From Paraspadella gotoi (lineage: Eukaryota > Chaetognatha), in assembly GCA_051294375.1 (NCBI GenBank), contig CM119271.1, forward strand, positions 2,060,677 to 2,124,676: a stretch of DNA of 64,000 nucleotides. The letters run 5' to 3'. Both the position numbers and the translations under genes were made by a program. Shown in pieces: positions 1 to 17,870 of this stretch. Numbering within the stretch: position 1 is the first letter of the stretch; each line of letters opens with the position of its first letter. The notes under the pieces were generated by a model, which made no database searches, was not told where the DNA came from, and saw only the letters and a list, made by a program, of their open reading frames with translations.

Positions 1-208
1 TTTTTTTCTTATTTTGATCGCTATAAAAATTTCTCAAAATTATTTGGTTTGAGTTTGAACCATTTATCAATTAAATTCTGACCGCTGACATGTTTTCTTT
101 TCTCCCAAAAAAAAAAACAGCTTCCAACCAGTCAAACGCGCCTCAAAAAAATTCTACAAACTTCATTTAACTCAACCAAAAAATATTTTCTCTTTTTTTT
201 TCTGTCAG

Positions 209-6874
<6,666 letters not shown>

Positions 6875-7104
6875 GTGAGAGGAGTTATTTTTTTTTGGGG
6901 GGGGGTCAGTTTATTTCTCTTTATTTTTTTTTTTAACAGAGATCTATGGATAAGATAATAATATTAATAATAATCACGTTAATCTCACAGGTGTGACTGC
7001 CGCGTCAACAAATACTCGAGAAAAAACCCCCGTGCGCAATTTTTGTCGCACAAAACGAATTTTCGTACGTCGTACTTTTCCTGTTCCAATTCTGGTTCGG
7101 AGAC

Positions 7105-7415
7105 CAGAATGTGATAAAGGGGATCAGGGATATGATAAGCAGGTCGCGGATGTGATAAAAAGGGAATCAGGCATGTGGTAAGAAGGTATTCAGGGATGTG
7201 ATAAGAACAGGATCAGGGATGTGATAAAAAGTTAAACAGGGATGTGGTAAGAAGGGAATCAGGGATGTGATAAAAAGGGAATCAGGGATGTGGTAAGAAG
7301 GGATTCAGGGACGTGATAAGAACAGGATCAGGGATGTGATAAGACGGGAATCAGGGATGTGCAAAGAAGGGAATCAGGGATGTGATAAGAAAGGGATCAG
7401 GGATGTGAAATAAAG
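7105..7415. repeat. Minisatellite, about 22-bp unit
   Basis: About 14 degenerate copies of a GGGATCAGGGATGTGATAAG-like unit in direct repeat, downstream of the receptor stop codon. Confidence 0.9.
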
Positions 7416-8089
7416 GCGGAATCGGATTAAATTTAGTTCAATCGAAATCATTGAGAGAAATAGCATACGACAGAACAAAAAATCAACTGTTATATAAAAA
7501 TGTTTCTATTACTTTATTATATACTTCATTTTATAAATAAAAAAATGCTGTGAATAAAACATTGCGCTGTATCGACTACATTAAGATGAGATTCTACTCG
7601 TTCCCGATATCATTCCAAATTATTTTTGTGTCGAATAAAAGAATTTGTTAAAACGTCTGAAAATTTATTGTAATAATGGTTAGTCTTAGCGTTTAATGAT
7701 TAAGCCCAAATTTCATATTTTTTCGTTGATTCAAATAATTTCAAAAATCTGATTTGACGACTGTTCTTCCGCCAGAAGTGTAGACAACTGTACTCATAAG
7801 ACATAACAAACTTGAATGCATATATTAGTGGTCCATTTCCTGCGATGATATATACATATTAAAAAAAAATAATTTGAACTACCACCAACAGTGTGATAAG
7901 ATGTAGATTTGTTTTTGTTTTCAAATCTGACGGAGAGAGGGAGCTTGAGAGCGCTTTTTTTCGGGACAGAACAAAAAGTCAAAACCTTCCAAATCCTTCA
8001 AAGAACAAAAATTAATCATAAAGTTAACGAACGTGTTGACTGATGAATTACATTTGTAAGTGAGGAAATTATAATACTAGAAGTTTACC

Positions 8090-8195
8090 CATACCCCATG
8101 TATGTCATGGTCTTCAACGATATTTCGATACTGTCCCTGAGGCTGAACTCAGAACTGACAGTCAGGGGATGACAGGTGAGTACCTAGTATTTTAT
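8090..8195 (-). repeat. tRNA-derived SINE remnant
   Basis: On the minus strand, the stretch from about 8185 to 8145 (CTAGGTACTCACC... through GAGTTCAGCC) aligns by eye with the tRNA-like head of the SINE at 35008-35275, including a B-box-like sequence. The alignment is short and diverged. Confidence 0.4.
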
Positions 8196-8679
8196 AAATT
8201 ATATTGTAGTATTATAAATAATATTATTGTATTATAAATTTAAATATATTTTTTTATAAAATATGTATAACACAAAACTGTATATTTTAATTAATAAGTT
8301 AAGGATTTTGCTATGTTATCGGCCATAGACATAGCTCACATAACTAATCGAGAGCAGAATGAAATTTGCGCAAACAAAATGCTCAAGTCTCAATTATTTG
8401 TTTTCGATTTTAGGTTTTCAAATGACAATTTATTTCTAGGATCATTTTGTCTCAGTCTACAACGAAAAAGAGGAGCCCATATTTTCTCAAACTTCATTTG
8501 TTTACCATTTTAAATTGTAAAACTAAAACAATCCATTTATTTTTCAAGTTCAATAGTCCATAATAGACACGATTTTCTTTAAAGGTTGAACTTTGATATT
8601 AAAAGTTTTAACACATTCTGACAATAACTTCATACAACCTTTCAGCCGAATCGCACGCAAATCAAGTTGACCAACGAAT

Positions 8680-11198
8680 ATGAAAAATATCAAATGTATC
8701 TCTTTATATTTAATTTTGAGTCTTGTCATTTTGTTGGTCTTTCAACTTCTATCGCGGATGACCAACCCCTTTCACGGCGCAATATGGGGCGTGACGGAAC
8801 GTGCTCGTCCCAAGCTCATCCTGGTTTGGGAGCCCAACTTTGCCAAGGAGCCCTATGGGTTGAGGATGGGCACGCGAACTTTTGTCGACGCCGGATGCTC
8901 AATCCTCAACTGCGAGACGACGACGGACCGGAGCCGATTCCACGAGGTCGACGCCGTCTGGTTTCACATGTATCGACGTCTGGGAAAAATACATTAGTCT
9001 AGGGGTCCGATAACTCCTGCGTCATGATTAAAAATGAGCTTAAAATGCCCGTGAAAGATGGAGCACAGGTAGGTTTGTTGCCCATAAGGTTTTGGAGTAC
9101 TTCCAGGATAAAAGAGTTAAATATCAACTTTGATCAAACATTGCCGGATCTGCCCACGATCATTAGCGGTAACTAATAAATTAATTAACTAATTATTTAT
9201 TCAAAAATTAATTATTTGAATATTTAATAAAATAATTAATTAGTTTCGGCATTGTTTGCTCGGACTTGTTTTCAGGTATTTTCGTCACAGACCACAACAA
9301 AAGCGAAGACGACGATGATGACAAAAACACCAACGACAATTGATTGATTGATTTATTGATGTATTAACTGATTAATTGATTAATATATTGTTTGCTTGAT
9401 TGAGAGACGGATTGATTGATTTATTGATAAATTAATTTATTGATTATTTGAATGATTAATTAATTAATTCAGCTTGCATTTACATTTAATATCAAAAGAA
9501 AAAAGCATAACCAATTATTGTATAGGTTTTTTTGTTTTTTTCCATTTAAACTTATTTTCACCCGGAGGATTCCATCGAAACTTGGTTTTCAGTTTATTCA
9601 CACACTTTTCTACCAACATACAAAATTTCAAGTCAATCGCCCCATCCACAGTAATTAGCCTTCAAAGCTAAGGGGGGACGGACGGATGGACAGACAGACA
9701 GACAGATGGATGGACGGACATAATTTTATTGAATGATTTATCATAATTTAACGTTCTCACATGATTTAAGTGTTAAAAGTTAAAAAGTTAAAAACTGAGA
9801 AATTAACAAAGAATTATATTAAGAAAAATCTAATTATATCAAATATTAAAGTAAGAGATTAAGTAAAAGAGAACTAAAGTTAAATTTTAAGAAATAAAGA
9901 ACTCAAAATTAGAGCTCTTTCTTTATATTAAAATTTCACTTTATTTATCTTTTACTTAATTCTCTTACCCATATTTCCATTTAAATTTCATTGTTTTTAA
10001 CTTTTAAAATTTTAAATGTTATTTGCAATTGTTAATTGCAAAATGTAATTCTTTGACCTAAAATTGTTATTTTTACTCTTTTCACCAAGTTATTTAAAAA
10101 AAAAAAATATTGCGGGGTAACAATTTTGAACCCGCCGCTTAAAAAAGTTGCCATTTGCAAACCCGTAAACGCTGATGAAGGCTCTAATTTGAGAGTCGAA
10201 ACATGTCGGACAAAAACTGTCTAATAAAATCCTTGTTCGTCCCAAATAAAAACTGTTTTTCCTATGGGCAACAAACCTTCCTGTGTTCCATCATCTTAAG
10301 TCATTATGTTTAAATACACTCATTTCGCATCATGACGCAAGAGCTATCAGACCCCTCCACTAACGTAGCTTTTCCCAGGCGCCACCTCTACAACAGCCGG
10401 GGATTTAAAAACGGTTCTATCGTCGAAGGCTACGACATGCCAACTACCAAGCCGCTCCACCAACGATGGGTCTATTACATGCAGGAGTCGCCAATTTACA
10501 CAAACCCGCCGATGCATCTTTTTAGCAATATCTTCAATTGGACCATGACTTACAAAAAGGGCAGCGATTTTTGGGTTCCTCACGGAATTAGCGTCTTGAA
10601 GACTGATAGCGAACGCCTCAAATCACGTCAAACGGAGATCAACTACGCGGCGAAGAAGACCAAACTTGTGGCGTGGTTCGTCTCTCATTGCCATCCTCAT
10701 AGTCAACGAGAAAATTACGTGGTTCGGCTTCGTCGTTACATCAAGGTCGATATTTACGGCTTCTGCGGACGCCTGAAATGTCCGAAGACGATTCAATACG
10801 GGTCCGACGCCTGTTACGAAATGCTCACCAGAGACTACAAGTTTTATCTGGCCTTTGAAAACGCCATCTGTCGCGACTACGCCTCCTGCAAATACTGGAC
10901 GATGCTGCAGAACTCGACGGCTGTGCCCGTGGTGAGAGGCGGGGCTGACTACGATACCGACGGGCCGCCGAAATCTTTCATCGATGCCAACGCTCTTACT
11001 CCGAAGGAATTGGCGCAGAAGCTTAAGACGATCGCTGCCAACGACGCTCTCTATAATTCGTACCACGCGTGGAGAAAGGACTACCATGTTTACGGGAGTT
11101 GGAGCTGGAACGTGGGCCAAGGATTTTGTCAAATGTGCGCCGCGTTGAACGACGAAAGTCTCCCGAGAAAGACTTATCCTGACTTGGGGAAGTTTTAG
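8680..11198 (+). CDS. Alpha-1,3-fucosyltransferase (GT10 family), Golgi type II membrane protein
   Basis: Transfers fucose from GDP-fucose to N-acetylglucosamine of glycans in the Golgi. Two coding exons, 8680-8969 and 10379-11198, join in frame (FHM|RHLYN) to give 369 residues. The start is the ATG at 8680: a short cytoplasmic N-terminus is followed by a hydrophobic anchor (residues ~7-22), as in type II glycosyltransferases. The stem and N-lobe hold DAVWFHM and QRWVYYMQESP. The donor-binding C-lobe holds KTKLVAWFVSHC, VDIYGFCGRLKCP, the GT10 signature RDYKFYLAFENAICRDY and VPVVRGGADY. The usual VTEK after the signature is ASCK here. The 1.4-kb intron is almost wholly a TIR element. A CTTTCAG about 35 bp upstream of the ATG suggests a spliced 5' UTR. 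I cannot assign a specific FUT subtype. Confidence 0.88.
9671..9722. repeat. GGAC/GACA microsatellite
   Basis: A run of GGACGGAC, GGATGGAC and ACAGACAG units inside the TIR element. The ATTG-rich stretch at about 9340-9465 upstream is also low complexity. Confidence 0.8.
10160..10216 (+). ncRNA. Candidate hammerhead-ribozyme core (degenerate or minimal)
   Basis: CTGATGA (10172-10178) is followed by a hairpin (GGCTCT pairing with AGAGTC, with a six-base loop), then GAAAC, a two-base-pair stem around AT, and a GTC cleavage-type triplet ending about 10207. This is the order of the hammerhead core with a very short stem III, as described for Penelope-like elements. Against it, one extra A sits between CTGATGA and stem II, and I see no convincing stem I. 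It lies on the sense strand of the fucosyltransferase intron inside the TIR element. Confidence 0.4.
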
Positions 11199-11764
11199 TC
11201 GAGACAAGAGGATTGCTTGCTGAGCATAAGGCCTCAGTTGGACTGATATTTTTTCTTTGTAACTTACTTGATGTAAGTGATACGTAAATGATACGTCGTA
11301 AATTGTCCCCAGATTTAAAAAAAAAAAAAATAACCCTTTCATTTATCTCTGATTAACGAATATTAAAAAATACTTACGTATAAATACATAAATTATAATT
11401 ACAACGAAACTTGACAGTTTTACTGTGCTTTAAGGTATACTGGCAGTATCTAGCATTTTAAAACTAAGTTTATGCTTGTAAATTTTTTAAAAACGGCTTT
11501 TTTGATGTAATATCCAGTCAGCGGGAAAGTTTTCCCAAATTCATGATCATCGTAAATAAGTATATTACATTTCTTGTTCAATAATAATAATTCAATTTCT
11601 AATTACTAATTGAAGTAAATAAATTTCATAAAATTACAACAAATAGTAGCTAGTAAGGCCGACCGAAAAAGAAATTTAAGCGATTAATACTAGCTCGTGT
11701 CGCGATTACTATTTAAACTTATTCAGCAAATTAACGAATTGGAATTACATGCACTAGTAGAATG

Positions 11765-11908
11765 CTTAGTTAAATACTTATTTTCACTATGGAGAGACAG
11801 TGCATAAGAAACGAAATTTTTTTTAAATTTTTGCCATATATTTCGACTTAATTCGACTTTGTTTCTTATACACTGTCTCTCCATAGTGAAAATAAGTATT
11901 TAACTAAG
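11765..11908. repeat. Near-perfect 144-bp hairpin (MITE-like)
   Basis: The arm at about 11765-11813 (CTTAGTTAAATAC...) is mirrored as its reverse complement at about 11860-11908 (...GTATTTAACTAAG), with only a few mismatches and a loop of about 46 bp. No coding capacity. This is the form expected of a short foldback or MITE element. Confidence 0.85.
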
Positions 11909-12798
11909 TGGACATTTAATTTTACGACATCAAACCCAGACATCCTTATAATTATGATTATAATGATGACGATGACGATAAGGACGATGATAATGATGAT
12001 TAGACGTTCGATGATACATATCTCTCCTCGCGCGGGTCTCAATCCGCGATCGAATTTCCTTGGGATCTGGGATCGCGCGCCGACGCCGCCGACGCACGCG
12101 AGAGACTGGGAGAAAAGATAAAAACGCCCAGGGGAAGAAGTTTTAACTTTAATTTTAAGTAAGAAAAACTGAGATAACAAAATGAAAATTTCATTGCGTT
12201 CTTCGCACGTCCTTCTTAAAAGTTATATATGCCAAGCTTAAAAATTTTGACGATCATAAAATAAATTTTTATTATTCGAGATGACTGGGTAATGGAAGGT
12301 CGTGGTAGTATTTTTTAAAAAATTAAGCAATTTTTAATCGTCTCTTGAAAAGACTTGAATTTGCGTTAAAATTCATTATCGACTCGGAAAAACTTTTTTT
12401 TCCCATTAAAACGACCGACTGGACCGTCGTAAAATCGAGAGGAAAAACTATTCATTTTAACGACATTCGGCAGAAATCATGAAAAAGTAAGCAACGATTT
12501 AACAAATAAGTAAACTAAAGAATTTTATTGTAAAATAATCAAAGGGGTTAAAGCCAAAACTTTTGAAACGCATCAATTTTGAATTAAAATTAGTACGTCA
12601 TTCAACGAGCGCGAGCTAAACCGAGAATAGCTTCAAACGGCCAGTCCGACTCCCACCCATGTCTTAATTTGACCCAATATGAATAATTAAGAATATCCAT
12701 TATCCATGAACTTCTCAGACAATCGATTGGAATAAAATAATTTTCCATATTTTTTTCGGCGCCCTTGAACCTTTTATGGTATAACGCCCTGGACACGA

Positions 12799-12818
12799 GG
12801 AGAGAGAGAGGAGAGAGA

Positions 12819-12893
<75 letters not shown>
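12799..12893. repeat. (GA)n microsatellite
   Basis: About 45 GA units, almost uninterrupted. Confidence 0.95.
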
Positions 12894-12896
<3 letters not shown>

Positions 12897-13339
12897 CAAT
12901 CTAATTAAATTTCCAGGCGACCTTTCCGGCTGTTGATGTTTTTATATTATTTATTCGTATTCTCTCTGGGCATCATGAAACAAAAAAAAAAAAAAAAAAA
13001 GAAAAGCTGACAACGAAATATCAAACCAAATTAATAATAATTAATAATTAATACGTGAAACTTAATGAAATAAATATATATACGTTCGAACTCTTCGACG
13101 CCAGGGCGTTCGTCCAATCGACGTTCGCGCCACTCTTCATCGGCGCTCAATTCGGCGGAACAGGGGCAGGGCAGGAACGCCGCACGACGCTCGAACCGCC
13201 CCAACGAGGTTCGCCCCGATCGTCGCCGAGGGGAACCCCCAAGGGCACGCCCAAGGGGAGCCCTAAAGGAACGCCGAAATCTTCGCCACGCCTCTTCCGC
13301 TTTCGATTGACGCCGGGCAAAGATAAGGAGAAGGATAAG

Positions 13340-16300
13340 ATGGGCTCGGCGTCGTCGTCTTCGTCCTCGACGACTCATAAGACGGGAGACGTCCGGACCA
13401 AAACTTTCGGTAGAGATAGAATACATAGACTTAGAGATAGTCTTTAAATAGAGAAATTAAGGGGAAAATAGATGCAAGTATGGTCACAATCAGGACTAAA
13501 GAATGAAGACCTGTACAGCTATCTAAATTAATATTTTCAGAAACTTAGTAATTGATAAATCACAACAGCAACTGATCTCTCCTCGTAAAATTTTTTACGT
13601 AAGTAGCAAAATGTAAAAAAAGATATAGCTTCCTCCATCACTCTATAAAATGTTTACATTTTGACCAGCTGCGGGTCAGAGACAGCCTGCGTCGGGAAAA
13701 GCATCTCCTTTCCGCACGACGGACAAAGGCTCTCGGACGGCGTCGGCGGCAAGTTCTAGAAAAAGAGGAGATGGCGCTTCGACGCCCGAGAAGGTGAGTT
13801 CCGAAAAAGGAGGTGAAACAAAAGGCCATCGATTAATCTGAACAGAGAGAAAACCAGTTTCAGTTTTTTTAAGTTCTGGAGTCGAAATTTCAGAATTTGC
13901 GAAAATTGAAGAACAACCGGAACAATTTTTTGAGGGTGTTCACTGGACACTGTCCAGTTAAACTTATGGTCTTTAATAAAATCAAAAGCATATCTTTCCT
14001 TATTTTTTCTTTTGCTTCCGTTATCTCATACTCACTTTCTCCTCTCATTCTAGTGCGCTACCATCCTTTTTTAATTTGCATCCGTTAAACGCCCGTGCTT
14101 TCCCGCTCACACCCCTACTTTCGTTTTCCGATACTGGCTCCTTCTTTCTTTTTATCTCCTTTTTCCATCAAAGCTGGCTACTTTGTCGCCCTTATGTGCG
14201 TTAGTTGAAATTGAAAGCCGATTGGACGCGCGGAATTTAAGGCTTGAGCGTTTTATCTAATAGAGTTCGGCAAGCCACGGACCGTCACGTGATCCGGCTC
14301 GCCCAAGTACTCAATTGGCGCTGGCTATGTAACAGCATTTATCGAACTATTATTTCCTAGTTATTATTAACAAAAAAAGGCAAGGCTTAATTGGATGCTG
14401 TACCGCGTTTTAATATCAACCAACTCAAATATTAGCCAGAAAATCGTCCGGCAACTCGTCCCGGCAAATCGCCCATGTCTACCCCGGCCATCGTCATTAA
14501 CGAAGTCGGGAAATCCGCGGAGAATGGAAGAGACGTTGGTGACGAGATGAAGGAGTTGGCGTTGGATGGAACGCAGCAGGTAGAGGGAGGGAGAGAGGGA
14601 GAGAGGGAGAGAGAAAAATAATTAAATCCTACTCGTTTGTATGCAGGATTCGTCCCGTTTTGACCCAATTGTCTACGGAAAGGATCGTACGAAAGAACTT
14701 GACTTTTACGCCGTCAACGTAAGATCAAATCTAAAAACCAAACGGTTTGAGTTAACTCAAAAAGGTCCAACCCCTCCAACCTCCAACCTCAGGCGCCAGC
14801 TTCTTGCCAAGATTCGGTCGAGTCACTAGCCACACATCTTTCGAAATGCCCGTCAAAGGGCGGATTGTCCGACCAAGACAAAGTCCGACTCATTTTCAGG
14901 TCGGCGCTTTTCGAAAAAAAAAATTTGCGATAAGGATTTGATTTTGAGATTGACCGGGGGTGGTCGTTTACAATTCGAAATGAGAATTGAGTAAACCATT
15001 GGATGAGCTAATTTTTTTTTAGAAAAACAATTTATTAATTATAAAAAACCTCACCCCAAATAAAACAATTCTATTGGTTAGGTCTAATCGGCTGACTTTT
15101 TAATTATTATTTGGGTTACTTTTAATAATACTTTTACTTTCGCCGACCGGAGTTAAGCAGGGGTTAGGGTTAAGGGTGGTTTCAATTTCCCCACTGGATT
15201 TAAATTTCAACTCTCAGGTGGATAACGAACAATATTTCCTACGCCGCCGAAGAAGTTTACGGCGGCGGCGGAGAGGACACCAAACCCCTCTCAACAGATC
15301 CTTCAGAGATTCTTCGGACGGGACGGAGCGCCTGTACTGGATATGCGGGCCTCTTCGATCAATTGGCAAAGTATAAATAACTAATATTGTACTTAGTAGA
15401 ATACAACATCTTACAACATGTGCTTAACCGGCAAACCCGAAGGCTGGGAAACGGGTTTTCACTGACAAAAAAAAAGGTGACGATAAAATCGTCCATCAAC
15501 CTTCAATCTCGTTTAATCTTTTTCAAATAAAGTTTATAAACCCCCTCGTTTCCGTGGGTCGAGATCTGTTTATATTTCAATGCCTTGGGGGGGGAAAAAA
15601 AAACGAGCGGAGAGCGATAGAGAGCGAGAAAACGATACTGAGAGAGATGATCGGACTCATCTCTCTGCTTGAGAGAAAATTGTAATCAAATCCTGAAACA
15701 ACAAAAAACCCGACCCGCGAGAAAACAAGGAATCCGTGAGGTGTTAATTTAAAAATTTGGAGGTGATTGAAAGGAATTAGTAAAATAAACAGTGGATGAT
15801 ATATATCTTCACTATCAATTCATCAATATTCATCAATACTTTTTATAAAATTAGGTTGATGGGCATCGAATCTCTTTCCGTTTCCGGCTACGCCAAAGGT
15901 TTTTCCTGGAAACCAGAAACAGTCTTCGTGCCCGGGGAAAAGACGGACCACGCATGGAACGCCGTCAAGCTCAAAGGAAATTGGTCAGCGGTTATTGTTT
16001 ATAGGGCGTGGTTTTAGTTGATAAAAAAATAAGCCTCTTGAAATAAAAAGGTATCTACTCGACGTGACCTGGGCCACTGGATACATCAATAAGGAGCTTA
16101 AGTTCAATTGGTTCCTCGACGAACATTATTTCTTGACGGACCCGAAAAAGTTCGTCTTTGATCATTTCCCCGTCGACGAATACAAGGAGGATTCGAGATG
16201 GTCGACCTGGCAACTCCTCGAAAGCCCCGTCTCGTTGGCGGAATACAATAAGCTACCGAAAGGTCATTAAGGTTATTGTTGTTAGCTCAGTTACCCTCTG

Positions 16301-17870
16301 AAACAACAGCTCGTTTTCTTTGACAGTAACATCGACTTTTTTCAAACTGGGCATTTCTTTGAGCGAGCTCGTCTCCAAACTGCTCGTCGAGGAAGAGGGA
16401 GCCTTCATCGTAAAATCCACTGAGCCGCTGGAATTGACGGCCCGTTTCTACGAGAAGTCATCGGAAAAAACTCACCCGAATTGCCTCTTCATGGAGCTGA
16501 AGAAGGGATACAAGTAGGGAGGTTGTTGTAGTTAACATTCTAGCTGTTCATTGTTCAGTTAACAAAATTTTTACCGAAAATTCCTCAAACTCTCAGATAC
16601 AACTGCAATTTGAGAAATCGAAATCCAGAAATAATTTCAGAAACCCGATCTTCGGCCCCTTCTCTCCACGCCCCCACTCCGCGCCCCACAGAGAAGCCCA
16701 CTTCCACGTACTCGCTCCCCACAACGGCGACTTCCTTCTCCGCATCTACGGCAAGCGACGCGGCGACGTCCTCACCAAGGACCCCGTCAACTTGCTTACT
16801 TACCTCCTACGCTGCGTCCGCTCCGCCGAAGAATCTAAGGAAGTTTCCCCGCGCCGCGTCTTTCCGACGCTCAGCGGAGCGTGGGGCGCCACGCCGGCCT
16901 TCGACGCTCTAGGACTGACGATGATCGACGACTCGGCCTGCGCGGAGACGAGAGCCGCGTCAGGTGCGGCGGAGGTGCGGCTTCGGTTGAGGCGCGACGT
17001 TGTCTTCACGCACTCGCTCGAAGCTGCCGAGGGAGTGGAGCTTCCGCCGGGGGCGGATCTGACACGGCAAGTCTTTCAACAATATGTCGACAAGGACGTG
17101 GTCGCCTTTGTCGTGCGGCCACCAGTAAGAGGATACTACAAACTCGGGATATTTGGACAAACACCGGAAAATACGAATCCCAAGTTTCCACAACTGTTGT
17201 CTGTGATGGTGAACGCGAAAGAGGTGCTGGAAAGGCACGGTGAGTCTCGCTTACTAAAAATTAAATACTCGTCAATTTTCTTTTAATTGCAATTCTTCCC
17301 TTTTAAGCATTTGATGATTTATAGATTAAAATAAAATCGAGTGCTTTTGTATGTGTGGAAAAATATCCGAGAAAAAATTTTAAAACTCCTTTTTCAGATC
17401 TAAGACCTTTTCCCGCCATCTATCAAGGATGGACAAGAGGTTGTAGACTTTTAAACCCACTAGAGGGAGTTTTGGGCTCCAAAGCCAAATATGATTGTTC
17501 CCTGATTTGTCCAGATGTTTGCGCCATCATGATTGCGACGGGTAAGTAACATTTACCAACCAAAGAAATGAAGGCAACGCTGAATGAGACAAAATTTTTC
17601 CGGTTTAGAAAATGACACTTACCTGATGGAGAGCCTCGAAGAGTCCAATTTGCCCGGCAACTACCAGGTTTGAAATAAATAGGGGGCACGGCTATTTTTA
17701 TGATTTCATGACGAGTTTAACTACCTTAGATCTCAAATCGGCGCATCGTTCAAGACATGTGGCATTGCAAATTTAAGACAGGAAGATCGGGCAGCGTCGT
17801 CGGGATCTTTGTTCAAAGAAACCCGGAAAAAGACGATTTCGTTGGTTTCTTAGAGTATAGCGTAGAGTGA
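13340..17870 (+). CDS. KY: Kyphoscoliosis peptidase/hillarin-like transglutaminase-fold protein
   Basis: Cytoskeleton-associated protein with a transglutaminase-like fold. Exons: 13340-13409, 13669-13793, 14436-14579, 14647-14718, 14793-14899, 15218-15370, 15855-15983, 16051-16262, 16327-16513, 16641-17239, 17398-17541, 17609-17667 and 17730-17870 (713 residues). The N-terminal ~150 residues are Ser/Lys-rich and disordered. The core runs from DKVRLIFRWITNNISY through RSACTGYAGLFDQL (catalytic Cys), SGYAKGFSWKP, TDHAWNAVKL (His) and YLLDVTWATGYI (Asp), so the triad is intact. The repeated beta-rich KY C-terminal domain follows and ends GFLEYSVE. The start is uncertain: the frame stays open upstream to 13055, through a basic region with SPRGTPKG-type repeats, but has no upstream ATG, so a further 5' exon is possible. 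Hillarin (annelid and fly) and vertebrate KY are the relatives. Confidence 0.85.
13923..14410. other. Non-coding intron sequence of the KY/hillarin gene
   Basis: The intron 13794-14435 holds a 17-bp palindrome (ACTGGACACTGTCCAGT, near 13942) and moderately GC-rich sequence at 14100-14330 that resembles a degraded repeat. No reading frame or element terminus can be defended. Confidence 0.35.
15040..15185. repeat. TTAGGG-rich dispersed repeat, copy 2
   Basis: Shares with 6235-6385 the order TTTGGGTTACTTTTA, CTTTCGCCGACCGG and GGGGTTAGGGTTAAGGGTGG. It lies in the intron before the catalytic-Cys exon of the KY/hillarin gene. Confidence 0.6.

Larger units (their letters stand above)
6875..8640. 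other. Intergenic region between receptor and fucosyltransferase
   Basis: AT-rich. It holds the receptor 3' flank with a poly-G run near 6897, a minisatellite (about 7105-7415), AATAAA-like signals near 7540-7560 and a probable SINE remnant (8090-8195). A splice-acceptor-like CTTTCAG at about 8639-8645 suggests that an upstream non-coding exon of the fucosyltransferase lies outside the coding model. No protein-coding gene is supported. Confidence 0.6.
8980..10378. mobile_element. Non-autonomous TIR element forming the fucosyltransferase intron
   Basis: The left end (from CTGGGAAAA at 8980 to about 9100) and the reverse complement of the right end (10378 back to about 10258) match over roughly 110 bp at about 75% identity. 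Shared blocks include CTGGGAAAA, AGGGGTC.GATA, TGCGTCATGAT and GGTTTGTTGCCCATA. The right terminus TTTTCCCAG is itself the splice acceptor, and the donor lies about 10 bp outside the left terminus. No transposase frame is seen. No clear target-site duplication could be read. Confidence 0.7.
11199..13054. other. Intergenic region between fucosyltransferase and KY/hillarin gene
   Basis: AT-rich with no supported coding exon. It contains a long near-perfect hairpin (11765-11908), a GATGAT/ATGATA simple repeat around 11950-12000, a GA microsatellite (12799-12893) and a poly-A run near 12980. The promoter and possible 5' exons of the KY/hillarin gene should lie toward its right end. Confidence 0.6.

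Noticed and set aside
7105-7415. Regular repeats with short units that might suggest a CRISPR array
   Set aside because: The repeats are contiguous and degenerate with no unique spacers, and the genome is eukaryotic; it is a minisatellite.
8037-8075. CTGATGA followed by a small hairpin, hammerhead-like
   Set aside because: GAAA does not directly follow the hairpin and there is no cleavage triplet in position.
10623-11342. 239-codon frame antisense to the fucosyltransferase
   Set aside because: It mirrors a strongly conserved sense exon, has no family similarity and no splice partners.
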